From Zygaena filipendulae (Eukaryota; Arthropoda; Insecta; Lepidoptera; Zygaenidae): DNA of 64,000 nucleotides. Shown here one piece after another: positions 25,601 through 40,600 of this stretch. Below the pieces are notes generated by a model, which was given only the letters and a program-made list of their open reading frames with translations, was not told the origin of the DNA and did no database searches. The translations under genes were made by a program, and so were the position numbers. Numbering within the stretch: position 1 is the stretch's first letter; the number at the start of each line of letters is the position of its first letter. The stretch is from NCBI GenBank assembly GCA_907165275.2, contig OU015673.1, forward strand, positions 8,521,001 to 8,585,000, given 5' to 3'.

Positions 25601-28600
25601 TGTACCAGAAGCAGCCTGTAGTGTGCAGCCGCATGTGTGTAGCGTGGGGGGGCGGTCACGTGTCGCGCGGAGACGACGCGCCGCGGTCGCCCTTGGCATT
25701 ATTAGCGGAGTGACATCACCCCGGCCACGTCCACGCCCGCAGCACGCAGCCAGCCGCCAGCCGCCAGCCGCCAGCCGCCAGCCGCCAGCCGCCAGCCGCC
25801 AGCCGCCAGCCGCCAGCCGCCAGCCGCCAGCCACCCGCCACCGGCCACCCGCCGCCGACACCGACGCTATATCTGTACCATCCACTGCCATACGTGGATG
25901 ATTTATTTCCTCCATGTCAAACCGTTCACCACCATTGTTGGTCGTGATCGGTCGCAAAAACATCGTTTGCCGCTCCTGATGTTTGTTCATATAGCAGCTA
26001 TTTTTAATTGGTGGTCATAACTCATTATATATTTTCTCGAAGTTGATAAAATTTTATGAACAAATACATAATTGCTAAATTGTAATTATTTTGCGGTTAT
26101 TGCAGTTACCTAAAGTTTAATAACTGTTGTAATATTGTACAATAAAGGAATAATCGGTTCAAATGTCATTCGCTAATGGCTGCTAATAGAAAGAAATATG
26201 ATATCGTCTGTTTACGAAGGTCGCGCACAAATGGGCAACTTGTTGACGAGTTCGTGACCCGCGCGGGGGGGCCGCGGGGCGAGGGGAACCTCGTCCGGGG
26301 ATACTTCTAGAACACCCCACTTGTTACAGTCAGTGTTTGATGTGCTGTTGAAGCGACCACTTTGCATTAGGATTACCTACATTGTCATTTGCACAAGCTA
26401 TCCGCGAGCGCTTGGCTGATGTCACCATACCTTACACGTTTTACATATAAAGTAGATAGAGAGGTAAATAATACGAGACAGTTTGTTATACTGTTACGAT
26501 ATACGACGCACAGTTTCTTTGTTGATAAGTTTTCGCTAAATAGTCCCATCGTCCGGAAATAGGAAGGGGCTCGCGGCGCCATTTTGTCACCGATGTTTAA
26601 TGTTCCCTGCTCATTCGCGGCTCTAATGTTTTCGTGCTGACGGCACGTTGCGTTGCGCAGCCGGCGGCAGCCGCGGCCCTAATCAACGCGGGCACCGACT
26701 GTAAACAATTACCCAATCTCACATATCCTGTTGTCTTGACCCGCCATTGCACGGTTTGTTTCGTCGACTTTAAACAAAATGTTACTCGTTTAATCATCAC
26801 TCATGTATCGAACAAATCGCTGACCATAAGTGTCCAACAATAATTGTGTTTTGTTTTTAATATAATTGCTAATGAATTATGAATGAATGCTGTCGGTGTT
26901 ACATAATAGCGACACAGCAGCCCTCGGCCGGCCGGCGAGTACTAGCGGAGTTGTTGTTTTGTTTGCCAACAAACTGACCGGTGACATCAGCGCGCTCCTG
27001 TTGCGTTCTGTCTTCTGCCCGATTGTTTACATTTAAACTACACTCGCGAGCAAAACTATGGAATCGCAGACTTGTAATTTGCTACGAGCGATTTTAAAAA
27101 CTAAATGACTAATGAAGATGAATGAAAATGGTACCATTTGAAAGGCTACACTGTAAACTTTGAATTAATACCATATTCATTAAAACTGTACCTGTATATC
27201 AGAAGCTGTCTTGATTTTAGTGGAGGAAAAAGAAAAAACACAATATCAATTTTCGAATCCTGGCGCGCATTGATGCACTATAAAAGCACATGGTATCAAA
27301 ATTTTCTTATCAATCGCCTATTACACGTAGTCCAGTACATATCTCGTCCTGTGACTGGACCATAATGGATACCACACCAACGGAAGCTGCACAAATTGTT
27401 ACCCTACTTCAACAAGGGCATAGCCAGCGAGTTGTCGCACGGCAGCTCCACATAAGCCAGTCTTGGGTGTCGAAAGTTTACAAACGCTTTCGGGAGACTA
27501 GAGGCTTCATTCCGAGACCAAGATCTGGACGGCGCCGGTGCACTTCAAACAGAGATGATCGTTTTATCGTGACAACTTCACTTCGAAATCGTCTTTTGAG
27601 CGACTTCGATGTTCAGCAGGAGCTCAGACAGTTCGTGGGGTGGCTGTCAGTGAGTGGACAGTTCGTCGAAGACTCAAGCAAGTGAACTTGACTTCAAAAA
27701 GGCCTGCCACAGGCCCAAAACTAACGGCAGATCGCCGACAAGCACGCGTTCGATTTGCTCGCGCCATATTGATTGGGAAGTTGAGCAATTGGGGCGAGTT
27801 CTATTCTCAGACGAGTGCAGAATGTGCTTGCATGGTAGCGACCGAAGGAACCGGGTCTACAGGCGGCCTGGAGAGCGATTCGTTCGATGTTGTTATGCTG
27901 AAACAGTAGCCTATGGGGTGGTTCCTGTACGATGTGTGCCGGCATTTCATTTGAAGGGAAAACGGAGCTTGTTTTCTTGCCCGGTGGGGGACGAGGAGGT
28001 GGTCTAACATCAGAACGATAGATCGCCGATATTCTGCTGGAACATGTCGTTCCTTATGCGGGATATTTGGGTGATAACTTCCTCTTGATGCACGATAACG
28101 TCCGTTGCCACACCTCACGTGCCACAACTAAGTTCCTAAGTGAAGTCGGTATCGCCATATTGGACTGGCTAGCGCTCAGCCCCGACATGAACCCTATCGA
28201 GCACTTGTGGGATGAGCTGAAAAAGAAAGTTCGATCCAGAAATCCGGCTCCTTCAAGTGTTGATGAGCTGAAATCGGCTTAGAAGAGTGGGAAGGTATCT
28301 CACAAAATTCCATCAAAAAGCTGATTAAGTTCACGAGGAATCGTCTTCGTGCTGTAATTAGGGCTAGGGGAGGCAACACAAAATATTGATACCGTATATT
28401 CAAGACCAAATAAAGATTATTCTCTAAAGTTTTGTTTGAACTTTTTCCTTTCTCCTTCATTCAAACCAGGACAGCTCTTGAAATACGGGTACAATATTAA
28501 ATTAATATGGTATTAATTAAAAGTTTACAGTATAGCTTTCAAATGGTGTCATTTTCATTCATCTTCATTAGTCATTTAGTTTTTAAAATCGCTCGTAGCA

Positions 28601-31600
28601 AATTACAAGTCAGCGATTCCATAGTTTTGCTCGCAAGTGTATATTATTCCAACATTGCTTAAAAGCCACGATATAGATTACCATTACCATGCAGATCTTT
28701 TTCCTTTTACAAACCCAAATACGATACCAAATCGCTTGTGCTTCACGTTTGGATTTCGAAACAATTTCGAGCGAACTCGTTAATTACTGTTTCGAAGCAA
28801 ACGCACGAGCTATTTCGCTTTGATCTCTTCGGGGCGTGTAATCAAAGCCGTCGCCGCTACTAATTTGTTTCCGAGACGTTACCATATTATCTGCACGACT
28901 CGCGTATGAAAACGAACCGTCGCGCGTCGTTTGCTCGCTCGAGCAGCATACTATTATTATTGCTATGTTCTACTTTGACGACTTATTAGGGTGCTCGATT
29001 ACGTTCGGTGAAAAGTTGGTGGATGGACTCGTTGGCATTTCGTCTCATACGGCGAGTGATACGGTTCGGATGTCATCGTCGTGTTGCATTGTGTAATGAG
29101 TATTGTGGTGGTCAGTGGGCCAGGGCTGATGCAGTACGCGATAGTTCCGCTCTGCTGGCGCACCCACACCGCTATTCCGCTGCTGCTGGCTGCTAATGGT
29201 TATGTTATGATACCGGATTCCTGATAAAAGCTATTCATTGCTGCACATATCTCTTATAAACTGTTTAGTATAAAACATATTACAATGAATACAGATCTTC
29301 TGAAATCAAGACCTCCGAAAAATTATAACGTAATATATTATCTATGTACTATTTTCTTCCACGTACGAAGTAAAATATGCAACTGTATTGCACAATCAAT
29401 TCTGATGCTTATCTGTAAATCGCAGTATCTGCGATAAGATTAGGCAGTTTCGTGTGTACTGTAAAAACACGGATTTCAGTGTGGTGTCTCCAGTATTGAT
29501 TGAAAAAATATCTCGATTAAAATATACTACACAATACGTCACGTTTGCGTAACTGCCATGTCGCTGCTCTGTGTGTTTCTTGATGATGGTCGCGCCACTT
29601 AAAATTAAACAAGTGATGGTCTTATTACTATATCATTATCATATTCGAAACATAACATTATGTGCGAGTACCGTCAAGTGCGTAATGGAAATAAACGAGA
29701 CGAGTGCCCAACTCACTTGTGTATCGCGGACACGTACCTAGTAGGTACATGGCTACTTCGCCGTGTGCTGTGCAACGGTACCCGTCTGTTTTTCTATACG
29801 TTTCTATTGTTTGCATAAATATGCCATTTGATGCGTATCTGCCGCTGGGTGTTGTTCCCCGGGCGCGTATGAAGCGTCACTAATGACTTCCCTGTCCAGT
29901 TTGTGACTTACGCATATAAATGTTCCAAAGCACATAAATATTAGATTCGTACAGATGCATGGACCGTGTTCGAAGCCGCGAAAAGGAACACTTTCTGTTA
30001 GAGTTCCAACGTCGTAATTAGCATTTGCTTTTTATTTTGTGCAAAGTGGCATTGAATTAATGTTATCTTTTTATTTGTTCGCAGGTAAGCTTGGAAGATT
30101 TGGAATGGTAATAACTAATACCATATGGTATCGGGTGCGATTGGTGAAATCATTTTATAGTACCTATTTCATTTACAATTGGTTATTTCTTTCTATGGTA
30201 ATATTAGTGTTCAAATGCGTATGAAGGCGTAATGTGGATGTCATGATAGCCACTAACCCGCACGTGAGATGGCAATTAGTGAGCGAGTCGAAAGTTAGTC
30301 TCCCGACATCCGGCTCCGATCATGATTGCTGCGCTTTTTTCGTCCTCTTCCATCTCTCCGTCCCCGCCCAGCGCAGCGTCATTAGTTTCATTACACTCCA
30401 CGTAATAAACTATTAGATTGCCCACATCAGCCTGCAGCGCTGCATGTGCTGCTCTGCGAAACAGCCATGTTTCAATTTAGAAATGTATTTCAGTTGTGAT
30501 TGCGGAAGCTCCGGCCCCGTCGGCTCGACTGTGCTGCAGAGTTCCATTATAGCTAACACGCCTATTTCAATTTGGATATGTGCGTCTAATATTAGCATAA
30601 TTATTTTGTTGCAAATTGGCTCGTCTTAGTTTTATTAAATGGAAGTGAAGCGACCGCTTGCACAACTTCACAAATGTTTTGTAGGAATACTTTTACTTAT
30701 CTTTTTTACATATTATATTGTACTAGCTGTCCCCCGCGATTTCATCCGCGGTAATTTCGGAGTTCCTGCGGGAATTACGGAAAAAAAATACCTACTCTAT
30801 GTCCTTCTTGGTACTCCTGACAGTAGTTTACGGTGATTAGCTGTTCCCCGCATTAATTCCGGAGTTCCCGCGGGAATTCCGGGATAAAAACTATCCTATC
30901 TTTTAAGTTGGACCATTTTATAAATGGTTACAAAATTTTATCAAAATCCGTTCAGTAGTTTCGGAGTCCATCGCGTACAAACAACGTGATACGTGATTTA
31001 TATATATTAAGATTATATTGTAATAATCGCAGGCTAATTGAATTATTCGTAGAAATGGCTGGCATTTGTATAATGTCGTACATTTTATACATTAATTCTA
31101 CTTATGAATTCCGCGAATGGGTATTGTCTGCCATTTTATATATTTAATTTTTAAAACAGGTTTTCAAAATAAAATAGAAAAATGCCGTAATGCCTTATTT
31201 GCAACTCGCAAGCACCTCAACGTGCTAGCTTTGAACAGAGTCGAACGGTACTGATTTTGTCCTCGGAATAATTGTACGATAATATGCGAACGACATACAC
31301 TAGGTACAATTTATTAATTATATTTTCATTCCGTGACCCCTGTTCTGATCAGCATCGTGGCCTCACCACTACTCCATACCGAGATGGGACCTTTTGTTGT
31401 CATTGTTATATAAAGCTAAATCCGCAATTGGCCAGTAGTGTTGTCGGTAAATAAATATGTAATTGTTTCTTAGTAATCGGTACTCATTTCAGTGCAGTCG
31501 TGCCGCGAACGTGTAGGTAGTTAGGTACTTATTACATTATGCGATCCGCGTGGCGACTGGCGAGCTTTCTATCGCTATTTGTCGGTCGGATCGCGGGCTA

Positions 31601-34600
31601 ATTGGAGAGCGCGATGGGGTGGCGGCTGGCGGCTGGCGGCTGGCGCTATCGGGCATCGCGGATCCGCGGCAGCAATGAGTTGCGTCGCGCAGTCCCGCTT
31701 GCGCCACCGGAGCTTTAGAAAGTTCGCGGCATTGTAACGAGCTATTAGCATGTCGCAGATGGATGGAATGAACTGCACTCACTCGCCTTTGATTAATAGC
31801 GCTCAGAACATCTTCGAATGGAGATCTTATCTATACATTTCTGTTCTTTTTGTCTTTCACGACAAATTTCTATCGTCCATTGTTAATTTTAGTGAAGCAA
31901 CGTTAGTTTGGGTCTCAAGATAGAAACATCAAAAACTTTTTGCTCAAAATAAAGTATGATCACGTTGATACAGACGACGTACGTTCTACTTAGTCCTTGA
32001 CGTGTTTTATCGTCCGATTACGCAACCGACCACTATCTGTAGCGAACAGTTTATTAGTGTTTGTTGTGAGTTGACTCACTTTAGAAATAAGCATCGTCAA
32101 ATGTATACCACCCTACAGACGGCCGAAGGTCTCGACTACTCTCTGCGACGGTTACTCCCTGGCTATACTCTCTCGTCTATCTGGCTCCACTGTGTTTACC
32201 CGTGGTCGCCACTCGAAAGTATCCTCAAAGGCTGTAAGAGCAACGTGCCACGCTCTCTAATGAAGCTCTGTCATTCTTTGAGCTATGTCGTTACTTTAGT
32301 AACCTTTGGTTTTCCTACACGAAACTGTTCGCGTATGATTAGATTACAGAATAGTCGCGCTTAGGTATACTTTATTTCAAATCACTCTCGTCAGAGAGCG
32401 GGCGGATATAGCGCAGTGAATTGTTGTGTTAGGGCGGCCGCGGCGCGCGATGCATCACTTGTGGCTGATGATGGATGTTGCGTGTCGGTTGTGATGCGGT
32501 GTGGTGGCCAGCAGTGAAAGCGACGTACGTGCCTATACCATGATCATAATTAGTTCCTCGTTCACATGGAAAAATTCGTAAATTCATACTAATTAGCGAT
32601 TTTTTCTGTATGCCATTGCGAATCAACCTTCTGCGCACAAATTCTATAAAATACGTTGTCAGTGTATTTTTGGACTTCTTTGGGAACTAGGAATAGTCGT
32701 ATTCTTGCGATTCATCAGGGTCCTGTTAAAGGTAAACCGAAAATGTAGCTATTGGTTCGTGTTGCGGCTGAACCGAGAATACAGGAGACGTTTCGTCGCT
32801 GGTAAGCAGCTGAAAATATGAACAAAAAAGGATACTGTTCGAAACCTTTCAACACAGTTTTTTTTTTGCTTTTCGCATATTCTTGTGACTGTATACAGCA
32901 TTAACAAAAATAATGTAATCGTGCGCACGGCACGAATGGCCTTCCGGCGTAGACGACGCGAAGTATAATGACCTAAATGGAACACCGGCTTCATTACAGC
33001 TGCGATACCACACAAAAAACAAAGAACGGAAAAAATACACATATACCTAATTACGTTAATTCTAATTAAAACAGTCGCCGCTCTTGTGTCGATATTTTGT
33101 CGAAATCGTTAAACAGAGGAAATGTTATCAAAAAATATAATATCGCTAGAGTTAATAACGCATTCGATTGTGATAAAGACAAAGAAGTGGTAATCGTAAT
33201 GCGCGGGGTATTTACCTCTTATGACACACATGCGGAGTGGCTACCGGCCGATGACGTCACGCCGCACGCCGGGCGGGAGAGGAGAAGTGACGCTCATCCT
33301 GCGCCCGCGCTCCTCACAGCCCATGTTGAACCGGGAAAGCTATTTGTACTGAAATGTACGGGCACTGACTAAAATGCTGGAACTTCAACACTAATCGACT
33401 AGTAAACGGCCAAAAGTGTATCGTCGTCGGTAGAGCCATCAAATTACAAATTGGAGTTGGAAAAACTAACCATTACCATACCAATGAATGAACCTTTTGA
33501 CACAATAGTAAAACAGCAGACAGGATTAAGAACGTCTCGTTGGAGTCTACTGTCGACTAGACAATTCAGGAACGTTGGTCTCTATGTATATCCAGTGGTT
33601 TGGGCTATGTACTGATCATCATCTAGTCATTTGTTTTCTTCCATGACGTTCGCTAATAGTGTTCTGTTTAATTTTTCAACATCCAGTCCCTATTTAAATG
33701 CCTCGTTAATTTCACTTCGAATATGCAGTGGTGTGCAACTGGGATGACCTTTTGTTATTAGATTTTTGTCATTCGTCAGACTTTCCTCTTCGCCATTAGA
33801 AAGTGCCCGGAGCGACAGCGCAGTCTGTCACCGACGCGACGTCCATCCGAGGAACAACAGCGCATGATTAACGACCCGCGTCAGTCGAGGGAAACCGTCG
33901 CAACTCGCAACCAACTTTAGCAGAGAGAGTTCCCGAACCGATGTTCGACGCGCGACCTCTCGACCTCGCGTTGTGTTACCGAGCCTCTTATAACAGTCAG
34001 ACGACGGCCCAGTGAAAGTTCCATTAGACCGATTGGATAATTAAAAAGAAACAAAAGTTTCGAACGAGCATTAAATGTTGGCGGTGATGGTGTTTGATGG
34101 GCAGTTCACGATCTAAGATCGCGGGCTATTTTTTTTACTCGACATTGACAAGGCGCTTGGCGTGTGAAAGCGCACGCGTCGATGCTGAAGATGCAACCTA
34201 CGATGTGCGTTATTCACACTTGTATTTCATAGGTATTCATTTATTCGTGTGTTTACTACGTTCATAAACGTCAAAATATTGAACTGTCAAATGTCACGCT
34301 CTACTCGTTCCACTAACTATTCTATAGCGCCGGTATGATGGGATTCGCTCTAAGAACTGCGAGTATGCCCGAGTACTGCGGTGTTAATTATGGAAGCAAC
34401 TCGGAGAATTCAATCAGAATGTCGTTAGCTCGTCCGTGTTTAGCGCTTCGAAGATTATGGTACTCGAATGGCGCGTGCTCCCAACGCGTAGGATACTCGC
34501 CGTGCCATCGCGGATAGCTGACGATGTTGCCGCGTGACATGCCAATGCTTTCTAACTTCCACTTGTAGTGAAACCTTAAGGAATCTTTAACTTTCTCACC

Positions 34601-37600
34601 TACATTATTTATTAATTAGGTTTAAAACACCATTAAATATAATAGAGCAATTTGCAAAAACATTATAAAATCAAAATTTCTCGAAGACCAAGTTCTATTC
34701 GATCTCAAATACACCTAACTAGCTTCAACGAATGTCTGTAATATAGCCGAAGCGGCTCGTGTTTGTGTCTTAGTTCGGTTAGTGCTCTGAGAGGCTATAG
34801 CCAAAAGTGTTATGAAAGCTAAACCAATGTTTTGCGGTTAATCTTATAAGTGGTTAGAGATTGTTAATTTGGATTCTCGCCACGGAATCGATTTGGCTTG
34901 ACATGACGCAACTATTCTAAATATTTGTACTAAATTACCCTTAATGTATACACGCTTTATTATTTTCCCTGCTCTTGTTCTATCTTACAATTCATATAGA
35001 CTTTGTGTGAAAGCGTTTTTATATAGTTTCAGGTAAAAAAAAGCTTATTGTTTCAGACTACCTTTACAAAAATTTGTGTTACTCTACAGATAACGCTTAA
35101 AATGTAAAATTCGGGTTTAGGCTCCGAAGTGCTTATTACAATAATTGGTCAAGGGCAATAAAGCATCATAATTCGTCACTAAAATGCCAGTTGCCGGCAT
35201 CGGATATTTTTTTCTGTGTGATCTCTATTCGCTAGTTATCATAGCACTTTTTGTTGGACGGACATGGATACGTTTGTGACGCATGTAGAATTCAAACAAG
35301 TGTAAAACAAATTATAATATTATGGGGCCGCGGTGTGAGTCATCGAAACATTCTCACCCGCAGACTAGTTTTTGTCTCCGCTCGAATCTACGCGTGCAGC
35401 TTCCGCCTCGCGCTCTGCCGCGGCCGTAGGTATCCATTACTCCGTGTTAACGACACCATTTAGCTCACTGTCATTTCTACTCTACGAGTTTACACTAATT
35501 TACTTTTCTTAATTTTCGTGTGAATTTGTGCTGTCGCAGTATGCAAAATTGTAGGTATTTGTCGTTGGGATATCGCTTTTTTTATTTTGAACAAGGGGAC
35601 ACCCTTTTCAATATTGTGATTTCGTGATCGGATGACGTGATTTGTGCTAAGAGGGTGAGCCAGCCGTGCATGTTGCATCATATCTAGGATGCAGGTTTAG
35701 GAGAAGCAATCGTTATCTGTTTGTTTAAGCTATATCCCACACGCGGCAGGGCTGCGTCCAAGCTGCGCGTCTCGCGGGGCAATATGCAGGTATGAAATAT
35801 CTTCAATATTTCTAGATTCTTGTTTCTAGATTGATCTTCAGAACTTTGCTATTACTATTTAGAATCCTGCTGAGATATGAATCGCCTGCTTAGTGCATTC
35901 CTCGCCGACACCGGGCTGGTGTTAAAGAGATCGATGCCAATAGATTGTTGTTTATATTTTTTTTTATTGAATTTATTTTTCTCATATTCTGAAAAACTAC
36001 CTAACTTATAATATTATTTTTTTGCTTATCCTGTTTGTTATAACGTATACTTTCAACCATGTAAATATTTGCAGCTAATTTCAGCACATCTTATATTCAA
36101 CGTCGGAAGCACGGAGGGATCGACGCACAACGGCCATGCTCGAAACACGACTTGGAAAGCTCTAAACGGTCATCAAACTGCACTTCCCTCGTTAACACAC
36201 ATTGGGCTCAGTGGTGGCTTGAAATAGACACAGTTTATGTCGGTCGTGTACAAACTTTATCGCTCATGTCTTTGTCTCGCTAAATAGTCCTCCGTAGAAA
36301 TAGTTTGATTACGATCTTTATTAACGTCGAGATTTATTGCTTGTTTACCTACTTATTAGAAAGACTTCGCCCATACATATATCTCAGCCGTACATCACCA
36401 CCATCAGGCGTCTATGTTTAGCGAATGGAATGCTTTTTAATTAACAGACTTGTGTAGCTATTTCTAGCGAACATAATTCGAACGATGTTTTTGGACAACG
36501 ATTTGTTTATAGTGAGTTTTAGAGATCAACATATCAACTAATGACTAAATGTTTAGTAAAGCAGTATGAGTTGAATAAACCTTAACTCATCACTAACTGA
36601 TCTCACTTAAACTTCAAGGCTGTCGATTTAATCCTTTTATATAATTACTAGCTGTGCCCCGAGGTTTCACCCGCTGTAATTTCGGAGTTCCTGCGAGAAG
36701 TCCGGGATAAAAAGTACCCTATGTCCTTCTCTGTACCCCCTGACAACGTGCATGCCAATTTTCATTCAAATCCGTTCAGCCGTTTTTGCGTGATTGAGTA
36801 ACAAACATCCACACTTTCATATTTATAATATTAGTAGGATTATCGCATCATGATTGAGCACATTAATAGATATCAAGTGGAATAGAAATTATGTAGTGGC
36901 GTAGTACCGATAGGCGACATGGATGAAGTGCACACTCGTACACGGGAACATAAACAAAACGTGAACGTGAAACGGAAATGGTTTGTGCTGGTAGTTGGGT
37001 CGCACGCGCACGATGGCCTAGGCCCTAGGGCGCCGCGCCGGGGGGAGTAGGGACGAGCGATGCTGGCTGCAGCGAACAGATGTGCGGTGCGCACTGCGCG
37101 TGCCCCGCGCCGCGAGCAGCGACGGAGATCGTATCACCGCGCCGCGCGCCGTTCAGCGAGGCGGGAGGAGACACGTCGCACTTGAGAACATGCACGCGTT
37201 TTTTTCATTGTAGGACGTATAGCTTTCGCTTTGAGCGAATTTCTTGTTAGTGTTTTGGTGTTTTTTTGCTGATATGGTTATGGTTTTGGTTTTGTTTTCT
37301 GGGTTCTATTACGTTGTCGTTCCGTTAATCGCTCTATAGTTGAGATTGAACCGATTCGTTTCATGTTTTTATTATATTACAGGAAATAATTTCAAAAAAA
37401 TTTGAACAGCGGTGGACAGATCTTGCAAAACGTATCTACCTATATGTTCAAATGCGTATAAAATTGATGAATAAATACTTAAACGAAATAAAATGCAGCA
37501 AGAAATGACTATTATGTCCTGAAACTGTTTGCGTGTGCGGCGAATGACTTGACATATAAAAGGCGCCCGCGCTCGGCAGATGCCGCCGCCCCCCCGCGCC

Positions 37601-40600
37601 CGCCGCCCCACCCCGCCCGGCGATCGATTCCCCGACGCTCTTTTGTTTGTGTCGTGAGTGACCGTTAACTGAACCAAAGCAGCATCAAGTCGAGCCGCGG
37701 CCTGCTTTGGCGTAGCCGCAAGAAACATGCCGTTCATACCGTCCACCTGAGCACTTTATTGATCATCAAAAACCACCGTCTCTATAACACTGCGGGGAAC
37801 ACCCTCGTCGGACTGATTTGCGGCGAAAAATGGATCCTTGTAGCCGTGGAACGGTGCAGTACCACAAGTTTACTGTGTATAGTAGGGATGTTACATTGCT
37901 CCGACTCCGATAAGTCGGAACTTCTGATTGTTATCACACCTCCGGTTCAGGCTTTGTCTTCGACACTTTCAAATCGGAGGTTTATGCATGTAATCACGAG
38001 CTTTCTGTCGTCGATTACTCTTTCATTATACGCAATATGGATGATGATTCAAATATTTCTCTTCTACTTCTACATTATACCTCTTCTGCGGAGGTGGCTC
38101 CGACTCTGACTCCAATTCCGGTTTCAACGTTGTCTCCACGTACTTTCCTATTTAGCGCAGTGCTGGGTGTAGCGGGCGCGGTGAGTGTTATTAATTGAAT
38201 GAAGAGGTCGAGTCGAGTCGCGATCTGTGACCCGCGGCGCGGCGGTGGCCGACCTCATTGAGGAGGTGACTGCACCAGCGGCGTGGCGTGGCCTAGTGGC
38301 TTCCACACAGTAGGTACCTGCACACGGCCCGCGCTGGTCAGCCGGCGGACTGATTCGGGACAATCGACGCGACGCTCCGTTTCGAAGCGACCTTAATGTC
38401 ATCGACGATTGGGTTAATTAATACATTTACTCTTTTTCTTGGCCATATATCTACCTACCTACAAGTAGCGTGCACAGTACAGTTCTTTGGTATTCATTTT
38501 TACGATAATATATATATATATAATATATTCGCTGTATTACGAAACTTTTGTCTATGTTCAATGATGATGTCGTAAAAATGAATACCAAAGAACTGTACTG
38601 TGCACGCTACTTTTACAAAAAAGCCTCATAATTGAAAGGCACTTTTTGAACTCATTCAGACGATCGCCCAATCGTAACCGACGGGCACGCTAAATGTCAT
38701 GGCACACGCCGCCCGGTTGTGATGTTGCCGTTTGTGGTGTACGATCAGTATCGAAAACTGTATAACGTCTTAGTTACTCTTTGACCGTTTCTGAACTTTA
38801 TTGCTGCAGCGCTAAGGGTTCCACTACTGGCAAATACAAGCTGCTTTCAACGTCCCCAGCGCACTGCTCACTACACGCGTCCCCCGGCGCCGCCGGCTGA
38901 CCTCTCGCAGGAATGTGTTTTATCGCGCACGAAATGGGAACGCTCTAGTTGTCATGGAAGTTATATTATTTGTTAAGGGCCTATCGCTCCTGAAGGGACC
39001 TAACAACGTTGCGGATTATTTCTTCGCCGTGTCCCTTGGGTGTACTCATTAAATAGTCCTTCGCGCCGGATCGGGAAATGACAAATATACCATACATATA
39101 AACTCGTTTTATAAGCTTCAGTTGCCGTTGAAACCAGTTTCGATAGAAAAATATTTTTCATTACTCATGCTCGGAAAGTAGGTCTGAAGTTGCCTGAGAA
39201 GCGGGTTGAAAGTAGCCCAATCTGACAACTGTCAAATTATTAAAAAAAAAAACTAGGTCTATTTTCACATCTCTATTGAACCATTTTCCAAATTTCTATA
39301 CAGCTAGCGCGATGTAAAATTGAAATAACGTAAAGTTTAAGTAGGTAATCATTAAAATAAAATTCACTCATTTTTTCTTTAGCTAATTCCTATTTTTATT
39401 TTGACTTTCCTTGCATTCGTAATGAAAAGCACAGTGTTATCCTCGGGAGAAAGACTTATTTAGTTCCTCGATCTATTGGCGCCCTCGCTACTCTCAAAAT
39501 TCAAAATTCAAAATTCAAAAGCTCTTTATTACTTAGGATTGGTTACAATCACTTGTAATCGTCAGCAGGTTCTTAAAACTATAAATTACCGTCAGTTCGG
39601 AATACGTCGTCTGCTGAGAAGAACTGACAAGAAACTCAGCAGGGCTGTCTTTAAATGATCTTACTTATAAACTAGGAGAACAAAAAATAGTAATTGGATA
39701 GAGCAATTCATTCCCAAACGTCTGTATCATTTAAATAGTCTACTACACTATAATATGCTTTATCGCATAATCTGTGTTTAGTAAGCGTCTTGAATTTATT
39801 AATTGACAAATTAATTACATCGTTTGGGAGTTTGTTGTAAAAGCGTATACATTGTCCTTTAAATGACTTAGAAATTTTATGGAGCCTAGTCTTAGGCACA
39901 GCGAGTTTATCTTTATTTCTTAAGTTAAGATTATGTAAATCACTGTTTTTCTTAAAGTTGACTAAATTTTTGTGAACATATAATAAATTCTCGTATATAT
40001 ACTGAGAATGTACAGTCATTATTTTAAACTCGCTGAATTTAGTTCTCAGTGAATCCCGAGGGCCCAACTTATAGATTGCGCGAATGGCTCGTTTCTGCAA
40101 CACGAATACAGAATCGATATCCGCGGCACTACCCCACAGCAGTATGCCGTATGACATAATGCTGTGGAAATAACTAAAATAAACTAAACGCGCGGTATTA
40201 ATATCAGTAAGTTGACGGATTTTCTTAACAGCATAAGCCGCCGAGCTTAATCTACCTGATAACTTTTTTATATGTGGGCCCCATTGTAATTTTGCATCTA
40301 ATGTTATACCTAGAAAGACAGTTTCATCGACCATTTCCAAATCCTCATTATTAATCAGTAATCTGGTTTTTACTTGTTTAACATTTTTTGTCACAAATCT
40401 TATACATTTGGTTTTATCACGGTTTAGTAATAAGTTATTAGCATTAAACCAGTGTACTATTTTAGAGAGAGCATTGTTCACATCGTCTACAGCCGATTGC
40501 TGTCTATTAACCTTAAACACTAAAGATGTATCATCTGCAAACAATACTATCTCATGGTTGTCCCTCACTAGATAAGGTAAGTCATTTATATAAACAAGGA

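Noticed and set aside
25529..25990. 153-codon and 101-codon frames with heptapeptide repeats on opposite strands
   Set aside because: Both come only from the CCAGCCG heptamer, which keeps every frame open; no domain or splice context.
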